A stretch of DNA of 64,000 nucleotides. Origin: Owenia fusiformis. Its lineage: Eukaryota > Annelida > Polychaeta > Sabellida > Oweniidae. A program made the translations under genes and the position numbers. Location of the stretch: positions 22,085,181 through 22,149,180 of the forward strand of contig CAIIXF020000010.1 in assembly GCA_903813345.2 (NCBI GenBank). The letters are read 5' to 3'. The notes beneath the pieces are model-generated. The model was given only the letters and a program-made list of their open reading frames with translations. It had not been told where the DNA came from and searched no databases. This document shows, in pieces, positions 25,130 to 38,100 of this stretch (position 1 is the stretch's first letter; the number at the start of each line of letters is the position of its first letter).

Positions 25130-25700
25130 CCGTGAACTATTTAAGTCGTCAACTTGGATTTTGGGCTAAAATGACGCCATTTAAGAGTTTTCATTTTAGT
25201 AAAAACTGTAACAATTTTTCATGTTCAATTGAATCATTCTTGTTTTTTGTTTGCCTAAAATTCGATACATTGCTCACGCTGTGGTCGTCTTATATATATT
25301 TTGCATTAAATATTGATCCTTAAAATTAATTCCAGATTTCTATGAAGAAAATGCATGATTAAAGAAATAATTACGTCACATGTAATTTTTGTCTCAATAT
25401 TAGCCCCGTTTTAGCAGTTTTCGTATTTTTAAACTGAAAAATGAATACTTAATCGTTATCGGATCAGATAAATATTTCGTATACATGAAATTAAATACCT
25501 TCCGCGAATAATGGGTGATACATATTTTTATATAACAATATTTATTTGGTGTGCGAAATGCCTAAACTTTAGAGATAGAAACTACAGATAGATCCGTGAT
25601 TTGTGTCGTCAAACACGTTATTTGTGTAAAAAATGAGCCGTTTTAAGTTTGAGGTTTAGTAAAAACTGTAACGATCGTTGGATTTTGAGTGAATCTAAAT
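25130..25700. repeat. Diverged repeat with AAAACTGTAAC motif, locus 2
   Basis: AGTAAAAACTGTAACAAT near 25197 and AGTAAAAACTGTAACGAT near 25661, about 464 bp apart, are each preceded by a TTTTGGGCTAAAATGACGCC-like or AAAAATGAGCCGTTTT block. Same family as 13990-14600. Confidence 0.45.
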
Positions 25701-28344
25701 AATTTTTTCACGAGCATGATTTTCGATACATTATCCAACTTTTGTACGATCTAAAATGAATCATAAAAATAAATTATTCTATGAATTAATCAGACAAAGT
25801 CGAAGTTCAAAAAAGTTAAAAGTAGCCCTTTTTCCAACGCATTTTATACCCATTTCCCGTGGTCTTGGGCAGTTGAAAAATACACCATTAGATAGAGGAG
25901 GTACTTATCATTATAGGCATACTATTTTTATTTTATTAAAGTAACATCTTGATTGCTACACAACTCGTTAAAGACCATGCCCAATCGGGCGTAAACAAGT
26001 AGTTCGAAAATGCCGAAATTATTACTACGCACTTTTTTTTAAAAACCGGTAAACAACAATGGGTTTATAACGTCGGCCGACAGACTGCATAGAAACTCAA
26101 TATGCAAAATAACATCATTGAATTTTTTATTTAAAAGGTCAATCTGATCTTCTGCAACAGTTATTTTAATCAATAAAAACAAGTTGATTATTGATCGGTG
26201 AGATATTTTATATATTCACCATTTTTGAAGTACATTATTTTTTATAGACTTGATGTTATTATTGGATCCAAAATAAAGAAGTAAAGCGACATAAAAATGT
26301 TCTGAACACACACTTGCGTATAAAGTATGAAGTAGTATAAAACTGGCGAGAATACCCCACTAATTTTAGATATAGTATAACGAACGTCAATGAGTAATAC
26401 AAATAGAGCGCTTATGTTATTGTGTAAGTTATATAAATTAAATACATTATTAATTTGAATATACTGGCATTTTATATAAACTATGACTTTTATTAATAAA
26501 TTGCACTAATCTCACTTTTGTACTAGTATGATTAAAACAGGGTCATACGTTTAAATTGCATACCTTCAAGTCTTCAGTTTTCTGTTAATTACAATGATAT
26601 ATCGTAAAATATTTGTACAAGTATATATGGAATTTAAACATTTTAATTTACCCGAATTGCCTCGAGTGACTTCATGTATTAGATTGCAGATTATTCTAAA
26701 TGTCAAAGTAAAAGAAATCAAACGACATTGCGAGTCAGTAATGTCAATCAAGGGTGGGTGTAATTTCATAATTTTGATGCAACCAAGTATATCAGGATAC
26801 CCTTTGCATTCGTTCGACTTCACTTCTTAAAAGAGAGCTTCGTCTGTAGTTTAACTTTGCGCACAGGGTAATATGAGGAATGGTTGCTTTTTTGAAGCTG
26901 GCCTAACCTAAACATGTAAGTACAAGTGCCCAAGGGAGACCAAAAGTATTACAAATCACAGTGATGCAAAATATATATGAACGCAACCAGTAATATGGAA
27001 AACAAATCTATCATATCCCATTATGATCCAGCATTCAAAGTAAATATGTCTTACGCCCCCAACAAACATTTTGGTAACAATTATAACAGTCCAAACACAC
27101 TCACCAAATTTTGAAAATATAAGGCCCAATTTTTGATAATGTGGCCTAAAAAGGACCAAAAGGTCCATTTCAATCGAGGACCTACAATTTTTGGGGGTCC
27201 AAAAACTTTTAGGGCCTACTCAAGGGGGGATGCCCCCACGTCATTCCATTGATCCCGAAATCATTACCATACATTTTGAAAAACAAAAAGATTTGTAATC
27301 AAGTTATTTAACCATATACCAAAATAAGATCTCAGTTTCATGTATAGTTTTAGGTTACGTATAATGTTGCTTCTTATGACCTAGATGTCGAGTCGATAGT
27401 GTGGCCAATATTAATGACGTTGCTACACGACGTAGAGCTTTTGGGATTTCGAATTAATACAACGTTAATTGATTCACTAATTGCGGTTATTACATAATAT
27501 GCCTATTTAAATATAAATGATATAGAGATAATAATGACGGCTTCAAATCAATAATTGATATCACTGTGGTATACTTACCTTCTACTCAGACAAAAATATT
27601 GTTGATGTTTTTGTTCTATTTTACTTCTAATTTTCGTGTGTTGTGTGTTGTAATGTTGAATAAAGACCAATAATGCTGCTCTCAATTGGTACTCTGTTGG
27701 AAGTATTTTGATCACATTTCGGATGGATTGCTAGTATTCTAAGGGGATAAGTTTAGCCAACAGATTGTACCTTGGGTATTCATATAAATAAACCTGAAAT
27801 GAAACTTAAATTAACATGAAACACAGAGACATAAATCGGTTGTGTCTCTCTATATCATAATATACATTCAGAGAAATATTGCACACTACAAATTTATCCA
27901 AATTAATTTGATATGTATTAAAGAAGGAACAAATAACATTTCAATCATATCCTGCAGAGCAGAATCCCTAACATGAACATTTGATAATTAGCGCATCAAA
28001 TGATTAACGAATTCATGAATTAATTACACGATTTCCTGCTGTTATGCAAGGATACATCTCTGGTCAATTTGCAAAGAATAATCAATTTATAATTGAATAA
28101 TCATATAATCGTATATGGGATTATACATTTAAATTATTCATTTATAATTTATTTCACAAATCACAGACTTCCTTTATAACGCCATGGTTCATATTTCTGA
28201 TTCTTTTGGTCCGTATAAGGTCATTCTCATAGTCTCTAAACTTTCTCGTGTCATAGATGTCTCTTTGTGTCCAACACATACTTCCGTATAATGCATCATA
28301 TTAACCTTCTAAAAGTTTATTTTATGCGTCGAATTATTTTTCAG
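25701..28344. promoter_or_regulatory. Upstream region of the mucin gene; promoter not resolved
   Basis: No coding sequence supported, although overlapping frames of about 80 codons occur on both strands at 26566-26830. A TATA-like CCTTTATAAC at 28171-28180 precedes GCCATGG (28183-28189), which opens a short upstream frame of about 35 codons ending before exon 1. An AATAAAG at about 27659 could end an upstream transcript. A 5' UTR exon may lie here if the CAG before 28345 is a real acceptor. Confidence 0.35.
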
Positions 28345-29140
28345 ATGGCAAAGTTAACCTACAAATTTGGCGTAGTCATACTACTTTTAATGACTAATGT
28401 TCATCTTGCTCAACTACAAACAACAGACGCCACGACAGAATCAAACACAGATGCTACAACTGATGTTACAACAGCCACTGTAACTGACGTTACAACAGAC
28501 ACTTCTGGAACTGACGCCGCAACAACCGCGAGTGGAACTGACACCACAACGGACAGTAGTGGAACTGATGCCACAACCGCCGCAAGTGGAACTGACGCCA
28601 CAACAGCCGCGAGTGGAACTGATGCTACAACAGCCGCGAGTGGAACTGACGCCACAACTGCCGCGAGTGGAACTGACGCCACAACGGACAGTAGTGGAAC
28701 TGACGCCACAACCGCCGTGAGTGGAACTGACGCCACAACAGCCGCGAGTGGAACTGACGCGACAACAGCCATGGGTGGTACAACCGATGCTTCACAAACA
28801 ACTGATGACGCCACAACTGTGAGTTCAAATGAAACTAATGCTGGTACGACCATGAGTTCACAAACAACTGATGATGCTACGACTATGAGTTCAAATGCAA
28901 CTTCAGCCATGAGTGGTACGACCGATGCTTCACAAACAACTGATGACGCCACAACTATGAATTCAAATGAAACTGCTGCCGTAACAACTCAGGCTTCACA
29001 AACAACTGATGACGCCACAACTATGAGTTCAAATGAAACTGCTGCCGTAACAACTCAAGCTTCACAAACAACTGATGATGCTGCGACTACTAGTTCACAG
29101 ACAACTGAGGCTGTCACAGCAATGATGACCACGACATCTC
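28345..29140 (+). CDS. Exon 1: signal peptide and Thr/Ser-rich 9-residue repeats
   Basis: From ATG 28345 the frame starts [20 protein letters not shown], a clear signal peptide with probable cleavage near AQLQ-T. Then come about ten SGTDATTAA-type 9-residue (27-bp) repeats and a second block of [13 protein letters not shown]-type repeats. In-frame ATGs at 28291 and 28324 would put extra residues before the signal peptide and are less likely. The ATG follows directly after a TTATTTTTCAG sequence that looks like a 3' splice site, so an upstream 5' UTR exon is possible. The exon ends at the strong donor C/GTGAGT (29141) in phase 1. Without splicing the frame stops 6 bases later. It is a secreted mucin-type domain expected to be densely O-glycosylated. 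Confidence 0.8.
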
Positions 29141-32100
29141 GTGAGTAAAATCAATAATGATAATATAGACTAACATGATTGTAACATAATGTCAATCTCT
29201 TAGATGTATTTTTGTAACTCCAGGGTATGGTACAGTGAAACATATAGAGTTATATACATACATGTTTCTTTTATAGTTTTTCGATAGTATTGGGTGCTTC
29301 CACAATATTCATTTTATTGTGTCTATTTTTATCTGTTTAACTTTTGTGTGTTCTTTGTGTTGTCTTCTACAGTCTTACATTCCGAAGATACTGAGAACGT
29401 ATACGGCCTCTATCCTGAACCATTCATACAAAGTTTTCACCCTAGTTCCTTTCATCTTAGTCATACACTTACAATGCTTCATTCTTTATTATAATGCATC
29501 CATCCATGAAACTAGGTGTTATTTTCTATTTGTTAAATGTGGGTTTCAAGGAGAATTAAACACAGGAATGAGGTAACACATTTTTATGTAAAATTTAAAA
29601 TCTAGAAGAAAATGTGTTTACACCACTCCAAGTATGAGAATCTAAAACAGATCCTTGACGTTTTATCAATCAATTCCCTCTAATTAGGATCAGCAAAACT
29701 GATCACAAATTACATAATAGAAGAACGGGAAAAACAACGTTCAACACACTGAAGTTGATACATTTCTGGTCTAAATGCTCTTTAACTACGATCCCACATT
29801 GAGTCAACACTTTCATTTCATTTTCCATGTTTAACAGCTCATACTATGCATATGCAAGTATGCATCTCTACTCTGACATCTTTCCTTTCTTGGTGTGATT
29901 TCAGATGTCTTCTACCTTAACTCTTGCAATTTCAACTGTTGGATTAGAGGCTGTGTACGTTCCAAACCATTTCCAGTTGCTCTGAAAACTCGAAATAAAA
30001 TTCCCGATTATAAGGCAAGAAGAAAAAAGGAAACAATTCCGAATGTAGAAGCAATCAGCAAAGATATATATAATATTTTCCTAGGTTTACTGATGTCAGT
30101 ATTGTATATTGTGCATTTAAGAGTGAGCATACACTCAAATATACCTTACACCTTTCTTCAATTGAAAGTAGTATTGGCCCTGCTTTTTTTTGTTCCGTGC
30201 AGAGAAAGTTTGACCTCATCTCAGGCATCAGTACTTGACAGTACATATTATAATACCAAAGTAGCAAATGATACTACAGCGCCCTTACTTATTACAACCA
30301 ATATCAATAACAATAGTAAAGCAACACAAACTACAATGTTTGTACGCACCACTGAATCAACAACAGTAGGGATAACTGACCTTTCCACTGAAGCATCAAA
30401 TATTGACACTACTAGCCTTGCTACTCAAGAATCAACATTGGAGACAACTGTCCTTCCCACTGAACCATTAACAGTCGAAACAACTGTCATTACCACTGAA
30501 CCATTAACAATGGAGACTACTATCCTTACTACTGAACCAACGACAATCCCGACAATTGCTCTAAACACTGAACAATCAACAGTAGAGACTACTGTTATTA
30601 CCACTGAACTAACAACAGTGGAGACCTCTGTCCTTGCCAGCGAACCATCAACAGTGGAGAATACTGAACTAACCTCTGAACCATCGACAGAGGAGACAAC
30701 TGTTCTATCCACTGAACCATTGACAGAGGAGACTTCTGTTCTAACCACTGAACCAACAACAGTGGAGACTTCTGTCCTTGCCACCGAACCATCAACAGTG
30801 GAGAATACTGAACTAACCTCTGAACCATCGACAGAGGAGACAACTGTTCTATCCACTGAACCATTGACAGAGGAGACTTCTGTTCTAACCACTGAACCAA
30901 CAACAGTGGAGACTTCTGTCCTTGCCACCGAACCATCAACAGTGGAGAATACTGAACTAACCTCTGAACCATCGACAGAGGAGACAACTGTTCTATCCAC
31001 TGAACCATTGACAGAGGAGACTTCTGTTCTAACCACTGAACTAACAACAGTGGAGACTTCTGTCCTTGCCACCGAACCATCAACAGTGGAGAATACTGAA
31101 CTAACCTCTGAACCATCGACAGAGGAGACAACTGTTCTATCCACTGAACCATTGGCAGAGGAGACTTCTGTTCTTTCCACTGAACCAACAACAGTGGAGA
31201 CTCCTATCTTTACCACTGAACAATCAAAAGTGGAGACGTCTGTACTAACCACTGAACCATTGACAGTGGGGGCAACTGTCTTTACCACTGAACAATCAAC
31301 AGTCGGGACAACTTCTGTTACCGAACCATCAACGATGGCGACTTCTGCTCTTACCACTGAACCATCAACAGTGCAGACTACTGCTCTTGTCACTGAACCT
31401 TCAACAGTGGAGATAGCTGTCTATACCACTGGACCATCAACAGTGGAGACAAATGTCCTCACCACTGAACCAACAACAAAAGAGACAACAATCTTTACCA
31501 CTGAACCCTCGACAATGGAAACAACTGCTATAACCACTGAACCATCATTAGTGGAAACTACTGCCCTAGCCACTGAACCATCAACAGTTGAGACAAATAT
31601 TCTTACCACTGAAACAACAACAGAAGAGACTTCTGCCATTACCACTAAACCTTCAACAATGGAAACAACTGCTGTTACCACTGAAGCATCAACCCTCGAT
31701 ACCTTTGTCCTCATCACTAAACCATCAACAGTCGAGACAAATGCTCCTTCCACTGGCCAATTAACAGTACAGACAACTGTCCTTAACATTGAACCTACAG
31801 AAGAGACTACCACTGAAACATCCACAGTCCAGACAACTTCTCTAACCACTACATCAGCAACTGTGGAGACTACCGACCTTACAAGTGAACCATCAACAAT
31901 GGAGACTAATGATCTTACCACTGACATATCAACAGTGGAGACAACTTTCTTTACCACTGAACCATCAACAGTCAACATAACTCTCCTTACCACTGAAACA
32001 TCAACAGTGGAGACATTTGGCCTAACTACTGAACCATCAACAGTGGAGACAATTGTCCTTAGCAATAAACCATCAACAGTCGAGACAACTGATCTAACCA

Positions 32101-35100
32101 TTGAACCTTCAACATTGGAGACTATTGCTCTTACCACTAAACCATCAACAATGGAGGAAACTGTATTAACCACTAAACCATCAGCAGGTGAGACAACTGT
32201 CCTTACCACTAAACAACTAACAGTCGAGACAACTGTCCTTACCACTGAACCATCAGCAGACGAGACAACTTCTCTAGTCACTGAACCATCAACAGTTTGG
32301 ATTACTGATCTTACCAGTGAAGCATCGACAGTGGATACAATTATCATTACCTCTGAACAATCAACAGTAGAGACAACTATCCTTACCACTGAACCATCAA
32401 CAATGGAGACTACTGTCTTTGCCACTCATTCATCAACAGTCGAGACAATTGCTCTTACCACTGAACCTTCAACAGTGGAAACTACTCTCCTTACAACTGA
32501 ACAATCAACAGTTGAGTCAACTCTCCCTACCACTGAACCATCACCAGTGGAGACAATTTTTGTAAGTTCCACTGAACCAACAACTGCAGAGACAATTTTT
32601 CTCACAACTGAACCAACAATTGATATTACTGTTCTTACCACTGAACGATCACCAGTGGAGAAAACTTCTCTTAGCAATGAAATATTAACATTTGAGACTA
32701 CTGCCCATACTGTTGAACCATCAACAGTGGTGACAACTGTCCTTACCAGTAAACGATCAACAGTGGAGACCACTGCTTCTACCACTGAACCATCAACAGT
32801 AGAGACAACTGTTCGTACCACTGAACCATCTTCAGTGGAGACTACTGCTCCAACCACTGAACGATCTTCATTCAAGAGAGCTTCTCTAACCACTGAGCCA
32901 GCAATATTGGAGACTACTTTCCTTACTAGTGAACCATCCACATTTGAGACTACTTTCCTTACCACTAAACCATTGAGAGTTGAGACTTATGCTCTTACCA
33001 CTGAACCAGCAAAAGTAGAGACAACTGTCATAACCACTGAACAATCAACAGTGACTGCAACTGCCCTTACTACTGAATCACCAGAAGCCGGGACAACTTC
33101 CCTTGCCACTAAACCATGGACAGTAGAGTATACAGCTCTTTCAAATGAACCATCAACAGTTAACACTACTGTTCTTTCCACTGAACCACTAACAGTGGAG
33201 ACTTCTGCTCTTACCACTGAACCATCACCAGTGGGGACAACTGTCCTTGCCAATGAACCATCAACAGAGGAGACAACTGCTCTAATCACTGAACAATCAA
33301 CAGTGAAGTCTACTTTACTTACCAGTCAACCATCAACAGTGGAGACTATTGATCTTACAACTAAACGATCAATTGTCAAGACAACTGACCTTCCCAATGA
33401 ACCGTCAGCTTCAAGAACTACCGCTCTTACCACCGAACAATCAACAGTGGGGACAACTGCCATTACCACTGAGACATCAACAGTTGAGACAACTGGCATT
33501 AACCTTGAATCATCTACAGTCGAGACTACTGTCTTTACCACTGGACCATCTACAGTCGAGACTATTGCCTTTACCGCCGAACCATCATCAGTGGAGACTA
33601 CTGCTACTACCAATGAAACATCAATAGTGGAGACAACTGGCCTTACGACCGAACCATCTACATTCGGGACTAATGCTCTTACCACTGAACAATCAACAGT
33701 GGAAACGACTGCTCTCACCACTAAACGACCAACAGTGGTGACAGCTGTCCCTACCTCTGAACCATCAACAATAGAGTCAACTGCTATAACCACTGAACCA
33801 TCACCAGTAAAGACAGCTGTCCTTACCACTGAACTATCAACAGTTGAGACTAATGCTCTTAACACTGAACCATCAACAGTGGCGACAGCTGTCCTTACCA
33901 CTGAACTATCAACAGTTGAGACTACTGCTCTTAACACTGAACCATCAACAGTGGCGACAGCTGTCCTTACCACTGAACTATCAACAGTTGAGACTACTGC
34001 TCTTAACACTGAACCATCAACAGTGGAAACGACTGCTTTCACCACTGAACGATCAACAGTGGCGACAGCTGTCCTTACCACTAAACTATCAACAGTTGAG
34101 ACTACTGCTCTTAGCACTGAACCATCAACAGTGGAAACGACTGCTTTCACCACTGAACGAGCAACAGTGGCGACAGCTGTCCTTACCACTGAACTATCAA
34201 CAGTTGAGACTAATGCTCTTAACACTGAACGATCAACAGTGGTGACAGCTGTCCTTACCACTGAACTATCAACAGTTGAGACTACTGCTCTTACCACTGA
34301 ATCATCAACAGTTGAGACTACTGCTCTTACCACTGAATCATCAACAGTTGAGACTACTGCATTTAGCACTGAACCATCAACAGTGGAAACGACTGCTTTC
34401 ACCACTGAACGATCAACAGTTGTGACAGCTGTCCCTACCACTGAACCATCAACAGTAAAGTCAACTGCTATAACCACTGAACCATCAACAGTAGGGTCAA
34501 CTGCTGTAACCACTGAACTATCAACAGTTGAGACTAATGCTCTTAACACTGAACCATCAACATTGGCGACAGCCGTCCTTACCACTGAACTATCAACAAT
34601 TGAGGCTACTGCCCTTAGCACTGAACCATCAAAAGTGGGGAGAAATGCCCTTACCACTGAACAATCGTCACCTCATACACGTGTCAATGAGCCATCAACA
34701 GTGGGAACAACTGTCATAAACTATGAACAATCAACAGTGGGGACTACTGTCCTTACCACTGAACCAGCAACATTGGAGACAACTACCCTTACCAGTAAAC
34801 TAGCAACAGTGGAAACTACTGTCCTTACAACTGGACCATCGACAGTGGAGACTACTGTCCTTACAACTGAGCCAGCAACAGTTGGGATAACTGTTCTTAC
34901 CAATGAAAAATCATCAGTGGATGCGATTGTTAGTTCTACTGAACCAACAACCGTGGAGAGAATTTTTCTTACAACTGAACCAACAATGGGGATTACTGTC
35001 CTAAATACTGAATCATCGTCAGTGGAGACAACTTCTTTTACAAATGAACTATCAGAAGTTGAGACTAATGTCCTAACTATTGAGCCATCAACAGTCAAAC

Positions 35101-38100
35101 TTACTGCTTTTACCAATGAACCACCAACAGTAGAGACAAATATCCTAACCACTGGTCCATCAACAGCCGACACGGCTGCTCTTACCAGTGAACTATCAAC
35201 AGTGGAGAATACTGCTTCTACCACAGACCTACATACAGTAGATACAACTGTCCTTACCACTGAGCCATCTTCAGTAAAAACTACTGATCTTACCACTGAA
35301 TGTTTTTCAACCAAGACAACGACTCAACAACTAGCCACTGAGCCATCACCATTAGAGACTAATTTCCTTACCACTGAACAATCTACAGTGCAAACTACTG
35401 GTCTTACCAGTGGACCAGCAACAGTATGGACAACTGTTATAACCACTGAAGAATCAATAGTTGATACAACTTTCCTTACCACTGAATCATCAACAGTCGA
35501 GAATACAACTCTTTCCACTGAACCATTAACACTGGGGACTGCTGATCTTACCACTGAACAGTCAACTGTCGAGACAACTGACCCTCCCAATGAACCATCA
35601 ACTTTCAAGACTACCGCTCTCATTACTGAACAATCAACAGAAGAGACAACTGTCCTCTCTGCTGAATCATCTACAGTCAAGTCTTTTGTCCGTACTACTG
35701 AACCATCTGCAGTCGAGACTACTGATCCTACCACTGAACCATTAGAAGTCGAGATAGCTCTCCTTACCACTGAACCAACACCATTGGAGACTACTGATCT
35801 TACCATTGACTCATTTACAGTAGGCACTTTTGTCCCTACCGATGAACCATCAAGAGTCGAAAAAACTGCTCTAACCACTGAACAATCAACAGTGGAGACT
35901 AATGATTTAACCATCGGACCATCAACAGTGAAGCCTACTGCTCTTAGCACTGGACCATCAACAGTTGAGACAACTGCCCTTACCAGTGAGTCAGCAGAAG
36001 TCGAGACAACTGACATAAACACTGAACGATCTACTGTCGAGACTACTTCCCTTACCATTGAACCATCTACAGTCGAGACTACTGCTTTTAGCACTGTACC
36101 ATCAACAGTCGAGACAACTGTCATTACCACCGAACCATCAAGAGTTGAGACTTCTGCTCCTACCACTGAAACATCAACCGTGGAGACAACTGTCCTTACC
36201 ACTGAACAATCAACTGTCGAGTCAACTGCTATAACCACAGAACCATCAACAGTGGAGACTACCGCTCTTACCACTGAACCATCAACAGTGGAAACGACTG
36301 CTCTTGTCACTGAACGATCAACGATCGAGATAACTGACTTTAACACTGAAACCTCTACAGCCGAGACTACCCCTTTTACCACTGAACCATCAACAGTTGA
36401 GACAACAGTCCTTACGACTGAACCATCTACATTCGAGACTAGTGCTCTTACAACTGAACCATCTACAATCGAGACAACTGCTCTTAAAACGGAACCATCT
36501 ACAGTGGCGACTACTGCTATCACCACTGAACATTCAACAAAGGAGACAACTGTCCTTAACACTAATCAACACCTACCAACAGTCGACACAACTATCCTTA
36601 CCACTGAACCATCAACAATGGGGACTACGACCGAACCATCTACATTCGGGACTAATGCTCTTACCACTGAACAATCAACAGTGGAAACTAATGCTCTTAA
36701 CACTGAACCATCAACAGTGGCAACGACTGCTCTCACCACTAAACGACCAACAGTGGTGACAGCTGTCCCTACCACTGAACCATCAACAGTAGAGTCAATT
36801 GCTATAACCACTGAACCATCACCAGTGGAGACTTATGCTCTTAACACTGAACCATCAACATTGGCGACAGCCGTCCTCACCACTGAACTATCAACAATTG
36901 AGACTACTGCTCTTAGAACTGAACCATCAACAGTGGAAACGACTGCTCTCACCACTAAACGACCAACAGTGGTGACAGCTGTCCCTACCACTGAACCATC
37001 AACAGTAGAGTCAATTGCTATAACCACTGAACCATCAACAATGGCGACAGCTGTCCTTACTACTGAAGTATCAACAATTGAGACTACTGCTCTTAGCACT
37101 GAACCATCAACAGTGGGGAGAAATGTCCTTACCACTGAACAAATAACACTTGATACAAGTGTCTCTGCCACTGAGCCATCAACAGTGGAAATAACTGTCA
37201 TAAACTATGAACCATCAACAGTGAAGTCTACTTTCCTTACCACTGAACCATCAACAGGCGAAACAACTGCTCTTAAAAAAGTGGAGAATACTGTTCTTAC
37301 CACTGAACCATCAACAATTGAGACAACTATACTTACCTCTGGACCATCAACAGTCGGGACAACTTCTATTACCACTGAACCATCAACAATAGAAACTACT
37401 GTCCTTACCACTGAACCATCAACAGTAGAGACAACCGTCGATACCACTGTTTCATCAGTGGAGACTACTGCTCTAACCACTGACCCATCAACAGTGGAGA
37501 CTACTGCTCTTACCACTGAACAATCAACAGTGGATACTAATGTTCTGACCACTGGACCATTGGAAGTGGAGACAACTGTCCTTACCACTGAATCATCAAC
37601 AGTGGAGACAACTGTCTTCACCACTGAACCATCAACAGTCAAGATAATTCTCCTTACCACTGAACCATCAACAGCGGAGACACCTGTCCTAACTACTGAA
37701 CCATCAACAGTGGAGACAATTCTCCTTACCACTGACCCATCAACAGTGGAGACTACTGCTCTTACTACTGAACAATCAACAGTGGAGACTAATGCTCTTA
37801 CCAGTGAACCAATAACAGTGGAGACAATTCTCCTTACCACTGAACCGTCAGCAGTTGTTTCAAGAGTCCTCACCACTGAACCAACAACAATGGAGACTAC
37901 TGATAATACCACTGAAGCATCAACAGTGGAGACTAATAATCTAACAACAGAACAATCAACAGTAGAGACAACTGTTCCAACCAATGAACCATCAACAGTC
38001 AAGACAACTTTCCTTACCACTCTACCATCAACAGTTGACACAACTGTTTTTACCACTAAACCATCAGCAGGCGAGACCAGTGAACCATCGACAGTGGAGA

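Noticed and set aside
28410-28952. A 180-codon minus-strand Val/Ala-rich frame opposite exon 1
   Set aside because: Shadow of the 27-bp repeats on the plus strand, which has a signal peptide and a donor site.
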